Assembly: GCA_910585595.1 (NCBI GenBank)
Contig: CAJUET010000004.1
Location: 62,001-126,000, forward strand
Source of the DNA: an uncultured Christensenella sp.
GTDB lineage: Bacteria; Bacillota; Clostridia; Christensenellales; Borkfalkiaceae
Direction of reading: 5' to 3'
DNA length: 64,000 nucleotides
Position 1 is the stretch's first letter. Each line of letters opens with the position of its first letter. The translations under genes were made by a program, and so were the position numbers. The notes under the pieces are model-generated. The model was given only the letters and a program-made list of their open reading frames with translations, had not been told where the DNA came from and ran no database searches. Positions 32,883-41,737 of the stretch are shown piece after piece.

Positions 32883-32905
32883 GTGTTTGACTTGCGTTAT
32901 TTTTT
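32866..32905 (+). terminator. Displaced terminator of the tRNA operon
   Basis: An 11-bp stem, ATAACGTAAGT (32866-32876) with ACTTGCGTTAT (32890-32900), then T to 32905. It begins 4 bases after the right GGTGCACCA, where the terminator of an uninterrupted tRNA operon would be. Confidence 0.7.
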
Positions 32906-33036
32906 GTGTTGAAATAATCGAGCTGTTATGATAGTGTAAAGGCCGTAAAAAAGAGAGATTTTAACGGGGCGAATCTTTTGGTGGTTTCACGGAAGTTATC
33001 AAATAAGGAAAAAATTTTAAAAAGCGGTCAAGAGGG

Positions 33037-33065
33037 TTGACATTTACAAAAAAAAGAGGTATAAT
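33037..33065 (+). promoter_or_regulatory. greA-lysS promoter
   Basis: TTGACA (33037-33042), 17 bases, TATAAT (33060-33065): full consensus. Confidence 0.92.
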
Positions 33066-33075
33066 TTATATGTTG

Positions 33076-33103
33076 CCGTGATTTCCCGTGTGGGAAGTCA
33101 CGG
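33076..33103 (+). promoter_or_regulatory. Hairpin at the 5' end of the greA mRNA
   Basis: A 12-bp stem CCGTGATTTCCC with GGGAAGTCACGG (one G-U), GTGT loop, starting about 4 bases after the predicted transcription start near 33072. No T run follows. It may protect the 5' end. Confidence 0.55.
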
Positions 33104-33148
33104 TCGTCTTTATTAAAAAACGCGTAAAAGCGCGAAAAGAGGAGCAAT

Positions 33149-33616
33149 ATGGCAGACAAGTTTTTTATGACGAAAGAGGGGTTGGAAGCCGCAAAGAAAC
33201 AGCTTGATTATCTGACGCGCGTAAAGCGTGCTGAAATCGTAGAACGCATTCAGGAGGCGCGCAGTCACGGCGATCTTTCCGAGAACGCGGAATATGATGC
33301 GGCGCGGAACGAGCAGGCGGCGAACGAAGGGGAGATCTCCGAGCTCGAATATAAAATCCGCAATGCGGAAATCATCGAGGAGAACGACGATAAATCGCTC
33401 GTGCACATCGGCTCCGTTGTAACCGTTTACGACGCCGATATCGAGGAAGAGACCGTCTACACGATCATGGGCACGACTGAGGCGGACGCAATGAGGGGCA
33501 TTGTTTCCAACGAATCTCCCGTGGGCGCGGCGCTCCTGCATCATAAAAAAGGCGAAACCGTCTCCGTAAAAGCACCTGACGGCGAATATAAATTAAAGAT
33601 TTTAAAGATCAGCTAA
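33149..33616 (+). CDS. greA: Transcription elongation factor GreA
   Basis: Rescues backtracked RNA polymerase by stimulating transcript cleavage. 155 residues: coiled-coil domain with ARSHGDLSENAEYDAAR, the acidic tip, and the C-terminal FKBP-like domain with ISNESPVGAALL-type segment (IVSNESPVGAALLHHKKGE). SD AGAGGAGC before the ATG. First gene of greA-lysS, an order conserved in Bacillota. Confidence 0.98.
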   Translation: MADKFFMTKEGLEAAKKQLDYLTRVKRAEIVERIQEARSHGDLSENAEYDAARNEQAANEGEISELEYKIRNAEIIEENDDKSLVHIGSVVTVYDADIEEETVYTIMGTTEADAMRGIVSNESPVGAALLHHKKGETVSVKAPDGEYKLKILKIS

Positions 33617-33658
33617 GTTTTATCCGCCGCGCACAAATGCGGCATTAAGAGGACTCAT

Positions 33659-35149
33659 ATGGAAGAGAACGAGAATTTAGAGGAAGAGCGTGCGCTTCAC
33701 GAGCAGGCGCTTGTCCGCCGCGAAAAGTTAAAGAAATTGCAAGCGGAGGGGAACGACCCCTACCGTAAGACGAAGTACTCCGTGACTGCGGAGTCGTTGC
33801 TTTTGAAGAACGACTTTGAAAAGTGGGAGGGCAAAACCGTCTCGATCGCGGGAAGGCTCATGTCCCGCCGCGTGATGGGGAAGGCTTCCTTCTCGCACAT
33901 AGCCGACCGCGAGGGGCAGATTCAGGTCTATATCACCCGTCAGGACGTGGGCGAGGAAGTTTACGCCGCCTATAAAAAGGACTACGATATCGGCGATATC
34001 GTGGGGATCGAAGGCTTTGTTTTCAAAACGCAGACGGGAGAAGTGACCGTTCACGCAACGCACCTTGAAATGCTTTCGAAGGCGCTTCTTCCTTTGCCCG
34101 AAAAGCACAACGGGCTTACGAACGTCGATATGAAGTACCGCCTTCGCCATATCGATCTCATCATGAACGAGGACGTGAGAAAGACCTTCTTCCGCCGCGC
34201 CGAGATCATTAAGAGCATTCGCGGATATCTCGATTCGCACGGGTTTATCGAGGCGGATACCCCCATACTTCTCCCGCTCGAAATCGGAGCGGACGCGCGT
34301 CCCTTCAAAACGCATCACAACGCGCTCGATCTGGATATGTATCTGAGAATCGAAACGGAGCTCTATTTAAAGCGTTTGATCGTAGGCGGCTTTGAAAAAG
34401 TATACGAAATGGGAAGGATCTTCCGTAACGAAGGAATGGATTCTTCGCACAACCCCGAGTTTACGACGGTCGAGGTGTATGCGGCGTACGTCGATTATGT
34501 AAGAGTGATGGACTTTGTAGAAGATTTGTATAAAACCGTCGCGCTTCAAACCTTGGGAACGACGAAGTTCACTTATCAAGGTCGCGAGCTCGACTTCGGC
34601 GTTTGGAAGCGCATGACCATGACGGAAGCCGTCAAAGAATATTCGGGCGTCGATTTCGGTAAAATTTCCTCCGACGAGGAGGCGCAGAAAATCGCAAAAG
34701 AAAAGGGCGTTGATTTGGAAGAGGGCAAAAAGTCGAAAGGGCATATCCTTGCCGCATTCTTCGACGCGTTTGTTGAGGACAAGCTCATCGATCCCACGTT
34801 CATTTACGATTATCCCGTGGAGATTTCTCCGCTTGCAAAGCGCAAACCGGACGATCCTTCCATGACGGAGCGCTTCGAATATTTTGTGATGGGAATGGAA
34901 CTCGGCAACGCTTTTTCCGAGCTCAACGACCCGATCGATCAAAGGAAGCGCATGGAAGAGCAGGCGGAAAAGAAGCGCCAAAAGGGCGCGAACGCCGAAG
35001 TGGACGAGGACTTTTTGGACGCGCTCGAACACGGAATGCCCCCTACGGGCGGGCTCGGTTTCGGCGTTGACCGGCTTATAATGATTCTTACGGACAGCCC
35101 GTCTATTCGCGACGTGTTGCTGTTCCCGACCATGAAACCGAAAAAGTAA
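33659..35149 (+). CDS. lysS: Lysyl-tRNA synthetase, class II
   Basis: 496 residues. N-terminal OB-fold anticodon-binding domain (about 55-170), class II core with motif 1 near FIEADTPILLP, motif 2 RIFRNEGMDSSHNPEFTTVE near 252, and motif 3 GLGFGVDRLIMILTD near 460. No T-box. 42 bases after greA. Confidence 0.98.
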   Translation: MEENENLEEERALHEQALVRREKLKKLQAEGNDPYRKTKYSVTAESLLLKNDFEKWEGKTVSIAGRLMSRRVMGKASFSHIADREGQIQVYITRQDVGEEVYAAYKKDYDIGDIVGIEGFVFKTQTGEVTVHATHLEMLSKALLPLPEKHNGLTNVDMKYRLRHIDLIMNEDVRKTFFRRAEIIKSIRGYLDSHGFIEADTPILLPLEIGADARPFKTHHNALDLDMYLRIETELYLKRLIVGGFEKVYEMGRIFRNEGMDSSHNPEFTTVEVYAAYVDYVRVMDFVEDLYKTVALQTLGTTKFTYQGRELDFGVWKRMTMTEAVKEYSGVDFGKISSDEEAQKIAKEKGVDLEEGKKSKGHILAAFFDAFVEDKLIDPTFIYDYPVEISPLAKRKPDDPSMTERFEYFVMGMELGNAFSELNDPIDQRKRMEEQAEKKRQKGANAEVDEDFLDALEHGMPPTGGLGFGVDRLIMILTDSPSIRDVLLFPTMKPKK

Positions 35150-35176
35150 ATTCACGAAAGGATAACGGGGAGGACT

Positions 35177-36085
35177 ATGGACGCACGGATCACCAAACAG
35201 CGGCTTGCGAATATGCTTTCGTACGATTGGCTTAAAATCATCGGAGCGATCGCCCTTGCGGCGGTAGTATTCTGCGTATTCTTTATGATGATCGCAACGC
35301 GTGCCACCGCAGGACAGACCTTCTACGTCTACGCTTACAGCGGTCTGGCGGAGGGCGCGGAGTTTTCCCGTCTCGGCGACGATCTGAAAGCGCGTAACGT
35401 GTTTGCCTACGATATCCTCGATACGGGAAGCGAGACCTTCTCAAAGAACGGCTACGGAAACTCCGTGTTTATGGCGCGGCGTTCAACGGGAGAGGGGCGT
35501 GTGATGTTCGTGGACGACGTGCGCACGGAGAGCGAGGATGGGAAAGTAAGTTCCACACTTTTGAGCTTTATCGAAGGGGAGGGAACGGAACAGGAGAATT
35601 TTTCGATCTTTCTCGATCCCCAGGCGTTCTTGAATGACTGTGAAAATTATTTGAAGAATTTCTTCGGCGAAGACCTTTCCGAAGAATTGAATACGGAAAA
35701 AGCGCGCAGTGCGTTTATGGCGCGAAACGGGAAGGACAAGCGTTACCGTACTTCCGCCAAAAAGGAGGCGGGCGTTTTACAGGAAAGCGAAAGGCTTAAA
35801 AAACTGAAGGACGACTTCCTTGCGGTAAAGGAAGCGGTTCGAGAATCGCTTCTTAGTTATGTGACCTATACGGGCTACGGTGACAAAACGCATACGCTCG
35901 GTTTTTCCATGAGGCAGATCAATAAAATTACTTCGCTTGTTTATTACACCGCCGAAGAGGACGGCAAAAAGGTTCAGAAGAAGGACGATTTGGTGCTTTG
36001 CCTCTTCGACAACGGTACCCGTGAGGGCGATTTAAAATACGAAACGGTGAACTTTCTAGCCTATCTTCTGAGGACTTATAAATGA
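35177..36085 (+). CDS. Single-span membrane protein of unknown function
   Basis: 302 residues. One N-terminal membrane anchor (about 20-42: IIGAIALAAVVFCVFFMMIA), the rest hydrophilic and outside the membrane or cytoplasmic. No known domain recognised. 27 bases after lysS with GGGGAGGA as SD, and its last 4 bases overlap the decarboxylase gene, so it lies in one transcription unit with them. Confidence 0.7.
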   Translation: MDARITKQRLANMLSYDWLKIIGAIALAAVVFCVFFMMIATRATAGQTFYVYAYSGLAEGAEFSRLGDDLKARNVFAYDILDTGSETFSKNGYGNSVFMARRSTGEGRVMFVDDVRTESEDGKVSSTLLSFIEGEGTEQENFSIFLDPQAFLNDCENYLKNFFGEDLSEELNTEKARSAFMARNGKDKRYRTSAKKEAGVLQESERLKKLKDDFLAVKEAVRESLLSYVTYTGYGDKTHTLGFSMRQINKITSLVYYTAEEDGKKVQKKDDLVLCLFDNGTREGDLKYETVNFLAYLLRTYK

Positions 36086-37323
36086 TCCGCGGAAAGATCG
36101 CAAAAATGCTCTGCGGGCAGAAGAGACAGATCTCTTTTCATACCCCCGGTCACAAGAAGAGAGGCGCGGATATTACCGAGCTCAGTTATTCCGACAATTT
36201 GTTTTCTCCGCACGGCGTCATCAAGGCGGCGCAGGAGGAAATTGCGGAACGGCTCGGTGCGTACCGCACCTTTTTTTTGACGGACGGAAGCACCGCGGGC
36301 GTACACGCCATGCTCTTTGCCTTGAAAGAAAAGGGGGTAACGCGCATTGCGCTTTCCCCTTATTCACATCCGAGCGTTACGGGCGGATGTAAACTGTTGG
36401 GGATCGAATGCGTGTTTATTTCTGTTCCGCTGAAAGAAGGGATGCCCTTACAGCCCGCGCCGTCGGAGACGGAGAAGGCTCTTCGGAATGCGGACGCGCT
36501 TTTGCTGACGTCGCCCGACTATTACGGGTTTCTCCCGGATCTTGCCTTTGCAAGGGATTTGACGGCAAGGGAAAAAAAACCGCTTGCGATCGACGGCGCG
36601 CACGGAAGCCATTTTCATTTCGATCGGATCCGCTATGCGGGGCGTTACGCCGATATGTGGGTGGACGGTGCGCATAAGTCTCTGCCAGCGCTCACGCAGG
36701 GCGCTGCGGTCAGCGCAAAGAGCGGGGAGTGGGCGGACGCGCTCGAAGAGGGAGTGCGGATTTTTCATACTTCTTCGCCCTCCTATCCGATTCTTGCAAG
36801 TGTGGAAGAGGCGTTTTTGTATCCGCGTAAACCTGAAACGGAGAGGGCGGCGGAAGAGTTCAAAAAGAATATCGGCGCAGTCGGAAACGACGATTGGACG
36901 AAGGTTTTGATCCGCTACGGAAAAAATGCGGATGCGGTCGAAAGGTTTTTGGAGTCGCGCGGCGTATATCCCGAGTTCAACGACGGAAACTATATTTTGT
37001 TCTATCTTTCTCCCTGCACGAAGAAAGGGGAACTCAGAAAACTCGCGGGACTTTTAAAAAAGTGCCCCGCGCCCGAAGCGTGGGAGGGGGAAGTCCTCGC
37101 CGCAAAAGTTTCAAACGCGCAGTGCGGCGCTATTGAATATATTCCTTTAAAAGAAGCGGTCGGAAGGCTCTGCGCCGAAGACGCGGGGATATTCCCGCCC
37201 TCGCTTCCCGTAATAAGGAAAGGGGAACGAATTGCAACGGAGGCGGTTTGCCGTCTTGAAAACGCGGTTCACGCGTTCGGCTTGAAAGATGGAAAGATCG
37301 CGGTCTATACGGAAAAAGAATGA
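36082..37323 (+). CDS. Orn/Lys/Arg decarboxylase-family protein (YaaO-like)
   Basis: Fold-type I PLP enzyme. 413 residues. FHTPGHKKR near the N-terminus, FFLTDGSTAGVHAML, DGAHGSHF, and the PLP Lys in DGAHKSLPALTQGA (K near residue 198), followed by HTSSPSYPILAS. Corresponds in size and context to Bacillus yaaO, which lies upstream of tmk, holB and yaaT; tmk is missing here. Decarboxylation of a basic amino acid is the family activity, exact substrate unknown. Confidence 0.88.
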   Translation: MIRGKIAKMLCGQKRQISFHTPGHKKRGADITELSYSDNLFSPHGVIKAAQEEIAERLGAYRTFFLTDGSTAGVHAMLFALKEKGVTRIALSPYSHPSVTGGCKLLGIECVFISVPLKEGMPLQPAPSETEKALRNADALLLTSPDYYGFLPDLAFARDLTAREKKPLAIDGAHGSHFHFDRIRYAGRYADMWVDGAHKSLPALTQGAAVSAKSGEWADALEEGVRIFHTSSPSYPILASVEEAFLYPRKPETERAAEEFKKNIGAVGNDDWTKVLIRYGKNADAVERFLESRGVYPEFNDGNYILFYLSPCTKKGELRKLAGLLKKCPAPEAWEGEVLAAKVSNAQCGAIEYIPLKEAVGRLCAEDAGIFPPSLPVIRKGERIATEAVCRLENAVHAFGLKDGKIAVYTEKE

Positions 37324-38243
37324 TTACGTTACTGCATTCCACAAATGCATATCTTGCGATGAAGAGGGACGTTTCGCCCTCCACGCTTATCGTGTTTCCG
37401 GACGCGAAATATCTTCGCACGCTCTTAAAGGAATGTGCAAAGGCGTTCTTCGGCGAGAGCGATAAAAGGCGCTGCGCGCTCATCGACGGAGAGACGTATT
37501 CCGACTGTCTGATTCTGCCCGCAAAGGGGGCGAAATTCACCGTAGACGATGCGGCGCGTATCGTGGACGAGAGCCTTCTCCATCCCGTGGAAGAGGAGAA
37601 AAAGCTCTTCGTGCTGGACGCGTTCGATACGGCTTCCGCGCTTGTGCAGAATAAACTTTTAAAAATTTTGGAGGAGCCGCCTGCGGGAGTTTATTTTCTT
37701 CTGGGCGCATCGGGAGAGGGGGCGGTCCTGCCAACGGTGCTCTCCCGTATGAGAAAGCTGACGGTCCCTCCCTTTTCGGAAGAGGCGGTGATCACAGCGC
37801 TCACGCGCAACCATGCGGGAGATGGGAAACTGAGCCGCGCCGCGGCGGCTTCGGGCGGGGTGTATTCCCTTGCGGAAGAGCTCTTATCGGGCGGAGATAA
37901 TTTCCGCATTGCGGAACGGCTCTTCGAGGGGTCGGAGCTTGAAACGCTCTGCCGAGAGGCGGAAAAAATCAAAGACAGGGGCGCGCTTTTTGCGGCGCTT
38001 TCCCTAACGGCGCGGGATTTGCTCTTTTATCGCACCGGTCAGGGTCGGTTTGCTTCGTTAAAGGGCGAAAGCCTGAAAAAACTTGCAAGCGGCTATCCCG
38101 AGGGCGCGTTGCTCTCGGCGGCGCGTTTGATTCAGAACGCCCGACGAGAAGTCGAATTCAACGCTTCCGTGCGCCAAGCCCTGTATCATTTGGGGCTCAG
38201 AATTCAGGAGGAGAAAACAAAATGGCAAAAGTTGTCGCAGTAA
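37320..38243 (+). CDS. holB: DNA polymerase III delta' subunit-like protein
   Basis: Clamp-loader subunit, 307 residues. The segments LFVLDAFDTASALVQNKLLK, ILEEPPAGVYFLL and VLPTVLSRM are the delta'/gamma core motifs. The N-terminal part has no Walker A motif and no zinc cluster, which fits a non-ATP-binding delta' but is unusually divergent. Overlaps the decarboxylase (ATGA) and ricT by 22 bases. Confidence 0.88.
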   Translation: MITLLHSTNAYLAMKRDVSPSTLIVFPDAKYLRTLLKECAKAFFGESDKRRCALIDGETYSDCLILPAKGAKFTVDDAARIVDESLLHPVEEEKKLFVLDAFDTASALVQNKLLKILEEPPAGVYFLLGASGEGAVLPTVLSRMRKLTVPPFSEEAVITALTRNHAGDGKLSRAAAASGGVYSLAEELLSGGDNFRIAERLFEGSELETLCREAEKIKDRGALFAALSLTARDLLFYRTGQGRFASLKGESLKKLASGYPEGALLSAARLIQNARREVEFNASVRQALYHLGLRIQEEKTKWQKLSQ

Positions 38244-39076
38244 GATTCAGACAGGGAGAAAAACCCTATTATTTCAGCGCGGGCAAACTCAACCCGCAAA
38301 AAGGGCAGGGCGTCATCGTGGAAACTGCGAAGGGGAACGAGTACGCCGTCGTTGAGGAGGGCGAGACGGAAGTGGACGACAAAGAGATCGTCGCTCCCTT
38401 AAAGCCCGTCGTGCGCATTGCAACGGAAAAGGACGAGGAACTGCGCAAGGCGAACCGCGCACGCCGCCCCGAGGCAATCAAGATATGCAAACAAAAGATC
38501 CGCGAGCACGGATTGAATATGAAGCTTGTCGATTGTGAGTTCAACTTTGACGGGAGCAAGGTCGTTTTCTTCTTCTCGGCGGAAGGGAGGGTGGATTTCA
38601 GAGAGCTCGTCAAGGATCTGGCGTCCGTCTTTCATACCCGTATCGAGCTCCGTCAGATCGGCGCGCGCGACGAAACGCATCTTTTGGGCGGGGTCGCCCC
38701 CTGCGGAAGGGAGGTTTGCTGTGCAAACTGTATGCCCGAATTCCGCCGCGTCAGCATAAAAATGGCGAAGAATCAGGGACTTTCTTTAAACCCCGGCAAG
38801 GTGAGCGGGCTTTGCGGAAGACTGATGTGCTGCCTTTCCTATGAGAACGACTACTACGCCGAGGCGTACAAGAAATCGCCCAAGGTCGGTTCGTCGGTCA
38901 CGACGCCCGAAGGAAAGGGAACGGTCGTCACCGTGAATATGTTAAAAATGATCGTGCGCGTAAAGATTGAAAAGGACGGCGGCAACTTCGTCTACCGCGA
39001 CTTCCCCGTCGATAAAGTAGGCTTTCGCAGAAATGCCGAGAAAGAGGAAGAAAACGATAATTCCGACGAAGAATAA
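38222..39076 (+). CDS. ricT: RicT/YaaT, PSP1-domain protein
   Basis: 284 residues. PSP1 C-terminal domain with GARDETHLLGGVAPCGREVCC, ANCMPEFRRVSIKMAKNQ and GLCGRLMCCLSYE; these cysteines bind an iron-sulfur cluster in the Y-complex (RicA-RicF-RicT) that governs RNase Y and, in Bacillus, sporulation and competence. holB-ricT adjacency is conserved. An acidic C-terminal tail (EKEEENDNSDEE). Confidence 0.95.
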   Translation: MAKVVAVRFRQGEKPYYFSAGKLNPQKGQGVIVETAKGNEYAVVEEGETEVDDKEIVAPLKPVVRIATEKDEELRKANRARRPEAIKICKQKIREHGLNMKLVDCEFNFDGSKVVFFFSAEGRVDFRELVKDLASVFHTRIELRQIGARDETHLLGGVAPCGREVCCANCMPEFRRVSIKMAKNQGLSLNPGKVSGLCGRLMCCLSYENDYYAEAYKKSPKVGSSVTTPEGKGTVVTVNMLKMIVRVKIEKDGGNFVYRDFPVDKVGFRRNAEKEEENDNSDEE

Positions 39077-39094
39077 AAAAATTGTCAAAAAAAC

Positions 39095-39123
39095 TTTACT
39101 AACCCGTACGAGTGTGATATAAT
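39095..39123 (+). promoter_or_regulatory. Ferredoxin promoter
   Basis: TTTACT (39095-39100), 17 bases, TATAAT (39118-39123). Confidence 0.7.
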
Positions 39124-39154
39124 ATAGGCATCTTTATAGACGGAGGTTTCACCG

Positions 39155-39325
39155 ATGGCACATAAAATTACCGACGAGTGCGTTTCTTGCGGCGCCTGCG
39201 CGGATACCTGCCCCGTAAATGCGATCGCTCCCGGCGACGCGACTTACGTCGTAGATCCCGACGCTTGCATCGACTGCGGCGCTTGTGAAGACGGTTGCCC
39301 TGTGGGTGCAATCACAGCTGAGTAA
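39155..39325 (+). CDS. 2[4Fe-4S] ferredoxin
   Basis: Small electron carrier of 56 residues. Two cluster motifs: C-V-S-C-G-A-C-A-D-T-C-P and C-I-D-C-G-A-C-E-D-G-C-P, arranged as in clostridial ferredoxins. ATG preceded by GGAGG. Own promoter and terminator, so a separate unit, probably strongly expressed. Confidence 0.96.
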   Translation: MAHKITDECVSCGACADTCPVNAIAPGDATYVVDPDACIDCGACEDGCPVGAITAE

Positions 39326-39333
39326 TGAAAGCT

Positions 39334-39367
39334 AAAAAAAGCGCGGAGTGTTTTCCGCGCTTTTTTT
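39334..39367 (+). terminator. Ferredoxin terminator
   Basis: Stem GCGCGGA (39341-39347) with TCCGCGC (39354-39360), extended by seven A on the left and seven T on the right. Confidence 0.9.
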
Positions 39368-39403
39368 ATACACGCTTCCTTTGAATGTAAGTGCCTTATT
39401 ATT

Positions 39404-40069
39404 ATGAAATCGATCGACTACCTCAACGAACAGTATCAAATCATACAGGACAGCGACCTTTACAAATTTACTTCCGACTCCCTTTTGCTGAGCCGATTCG
39501 TCAAAGCGCAAAAAAACGAAACCGTCGCCGACTTCTGCGCGGGCGGCGGGGTCGTGGGACTGAATTTCTTTGCGGAGAACACAGGCATTTCTTCCGTGAC
39601 TTTTTTCGAGGCGCAGGAAGAATCCGCCGCGCTCTGTAAAGAGTCGGTATCTTTGAACGGACTTTCGGATAAAATGAAAGTCGAAAACGTGCGCCTGCAA
39701 GAGATCCCTGCGGAGTATATTGAAAAGTTTTCGCTGATTTTATGCAATCCGCCCTTTGAAAACGCGGGTTTTGAAAATGCCGATCCCAAAAAAGCGAGCT
39801 GTAAAAAGGAGCTTGCGCTCACGCTGGAAGAACTTGTAAAGAGCGCGAAGCGCTGTTTGAAATTCGGCGGAAGATTCGTTCTCTGTCACCGCGCCGACCG
39901 TGCGGCGGAAGTGATTTATACCCTGCACGAAGCGGGGTTGGAGCCCAAGCTCATACAGTTCGTCACGGGAAAAGCGGGGCGCGAACCTTATCTGGTTTTA
40001 ATAAGCGCCAAGAAGGGCGCCAGGAAAGGCGTAAAAGTTTTAAACGAAAAGGTAAATGAGGGGAATTGA
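39404..40069 (+). CDS. tRNA1(Val) (adenine(37)-N6)-methyltransferase-like protein
   Basis: 221 residues. SAM-binding ADFCAGGGVVGLNFF near 42, catalytic ILCNPPFENAG near 107. TrmN6/YabB family; in Bacillus yabB precedes yabC-type rsmI, as here. The target in Bacillota is inferred by family only. Confidence 0.9.
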   Translation: MKSIDYLNEQYQIIQDSDLYKFTSDSLLLSRFVKAQKNETVADFCAGGGVVGLNFFAENTGISSVTFFEAQEESAALCKESVSLNGLSDKMKVENVRLQEIPAEYIEKFSLILCNPPFENAGFENADPKKASCKKELALTLEELVKSAKRCLKFGGRFVLCHRADRAAEVIYTLHEAGLEPKLIQFVTGKAGREPYLVLISAKKGARKGVKVLNEKVNEGN

Positions 40070-40070
40070 C

Positions 40071-40874
40071 ATGATTTATTTTGCGGCGACGCCGATCGGG
40101 AATTTAAAGGATATCACCCTGCGCGTTTTGGAAACGCTCAAAGAAGCGGACGCTGTTTTCTGCGAAGACACCCGCCGCACATTAAAGCTGCTTTCGGCTT
40201 ACGGAATTAAAAAGCCGCTCTATGCCTGTCATAAATTCAATGAGAGCGAAGCGGCGGAAAAAGTTATCGCGCTCTCCCGCGAAGGGAAGAACGTCGTGAT
40301 CGTCTCCGATGCGGGTATGCCCGTCATCTCCGATCCGGGCGCGGTCGTTGCCCGAAAGCTGAATGAGGCGGGAGAAAAGTTCACGGTGCTCCCAGGCGCG
40401 TGCGCTTTCGTGAGCGCGCTCGCGCTCTCGGCGTTTCCCGCCGAACGGTTTACTTTTCTGGGATTCCTGCCCGATAAGACGGGAGAGCGGAAGCGCTTTC
40501 TCGAACGCTATCAAGAGGTGCGCGAGACGCTTATCTTCCACGCTGCGCCGCAGGACGTGGACGCGTATATCAAAGTCATGTACGAGGTGTTCGGCTCCCG
40601 TCCCGCCTGCGCCGTGCGCGAGATCACCAAAATACATGAGGAAGTGATCCCGTTCGATTTAAAAGACGGCTTTGCGGGTGAAAAGCGCGGGGAGTTCGTG
40701 CTTCTTGTCGGGGGCGCGGAGGAAAAAGAAAACCCCCTCAACGCGTTGAGCGTGAGAGAGCATTTGCAAAAATATTTAAGCGAAGGTTTAAACAAGAAAG
40801 AGGCAGTCAAAGCTGTTTCCCGCGACAGGGGCGTTCCCAAAAACGAAGTGTATCAAGCGGCGATCGATCTATGA
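40071..40874 (+). CDS. rsmI: 16S rRNA (cytidine(1402)-2'-O)-methyltransferase
   Basis: 267 residues. FAATPIGNLKDITLRVLETL at the start, FCEDTRRT, VSDAGMPVISDPG and VLPGACAFVSAL: the RsmI signature. ATG 40071 with GAGGGG upstream is preferred over ATG 40056, which lies inside the preceding gene's end. Tail to tail with the next gene, overlapping by 6 bases. Confidence 0.96.
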   Translation: MIYFAATPIGNLKDITLRVLETLKEADAVFCEDTRRTLKLLSAYGIKKPLYACHKFNESEAAEKVIALSREGKNVVIVSDAGMPVISDPGAVVARKLNEAGEKFTVLPGACAFVSALALSAFPAERFTFLGFLPDKTGERKRFLERYQEVRETLIFHAAPQDVDAYIKVMYEVFGSRPACAVREITKIHEEVIPFDLKDGFAGEKRGEFVLLVGGAEEKENPLNALSVREHLQKYLSEGLNKKEAVKAVSRDRGVPKNEVYQAAIDL

Positions 40875-41654
40875 TTTTTTTTCTTTTTTCCGAAAAACCT
40901 TTCTGATCGACTTGGTTTCCGCATAAATTGATTTTAGCGATTCCGTAACCTCTTCGCCATGATCGGCGATGAACGAGAACACCGTTCTCAAAGTCGTAAT
41001 CTGAATTCCCGCTTCGGTATCGAGGCGGATAATTTTTTCGTAAGGGATTGCGAATTCGTAGCGGTCGGTCACGATAACCGCGCCGCGGGTGAGCAGGTAG
41101 CAGTGTGCGCAGGGATTTCCCTGACGGTATTTTTTGGTGTTGCTGATAAAGATGATCTGCGCCACAACGACTCCCGCAACGACGACCGCGGAGGCGATGC
41201 CGAATATCGTCCAGGTGAGTGTTTCAACGAGAAGGGTGCTCAATAAGAGCGAAAATAAAAGAAGCACTGCAAAAATGAGAGATGGAATCAGATATTGCGT
41301 CAGATAGCGATCGTGACGGGAAGTCGTCCCTGATGCGGAGCACATGATTTTTCCGAGAGATTCGCCGTAAACCGTTTTCACATAGTCGTTGTCCAAAAGC
41401 GTGTCGGCGCAGACGGGTACGACGAACTTCCATGCCTCATGCAAGGGAACGCCGCCGAGCGTTACGCTCTTCGTGAGCTCCCGTGCCGTAGAAAACACCT
41501 GCGGTTCGTCCGTCTCGTCGGCAAATAAAAATACGGAAGATCCGTCGTCGCCGTCTTCCCGCGCGATCAGATATTCTTTCGATTCGTAAGTAAAATCAAG
41601 TTTTGCGATCTCTTTGGTCGCAAGAGATTTGGTAAACGATTCAAGTGAAATCAT
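40869..41654 (-). CDS. Membrane protein of unknown function (leaderless mRNA)
   Basis: 261 residues from ATG 41654. Soluble N-terminal part (1-125), two adjacent transmembrane helices (about 127-150 and 152-175), a PH-like C-terminal part with YLLTRGAVIVTDRYEFAIPY (YcxB-type look), and a run of Lys/Arg at the end. Not firmly assigned. The start is fixed by the promoter: the -10 box ends 8 bases before the ATG, so ATG 41693 further upstream cannot be transcribed from it. Confidence 0.7.
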   Translation of the reverse strand: MISLESFTKSLATKEIAKLDFTYESKEYLIAREDGDDGSSVFLFADETDEPQVFSTARELTKSVTLGGVPLHEAWKFVVPVCADTLLDNDYVKTVYGESLGKIMCSASGTTSRHDRYLTQYLIPSLIFAVLLLFSLLLSTLLVETLTWTIFGIASAVVVAGVVVAQIIFISNTKKYRQGNPCAHCYLLTRGAVIVTDRYEFAIPYEKIIRLDTEAGIQITTLRTVFSFIADHGEEVTESLKSIYAETKSIRKVFRKKEKKS

Positions 41655-41661
41655 ATGCCTT

Positions 41662-41690
41662 ATTCTACCATATCCGCTCGATTCTGTCAA
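41662..41690 (-). promoter_or_regulatory. Promoter placing +1 one base before an ATG
   Basis: Minus strand TTGACA (41685-41690), 17 bases, TAGAAT (41662-41667). The predicted start of transcription is 41655 and the ATG begins at 41654. Confidence 0.8.
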
Positions 41691-41700
41691 CATAAAGAAG

Positions 41701-41729
41701 TTGCAAGAATTTCCAAACCGTGCTATAAT
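41701..41729 (+). promoter_or_regulatory. Promoter of the DUF3737 gene
   Basis: TTGCAA (41701-41706), 17 bases, TATAAT (41724-41729). Confidence 0.85.
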
Positions 41730-41737
41730 GCGTAAAC

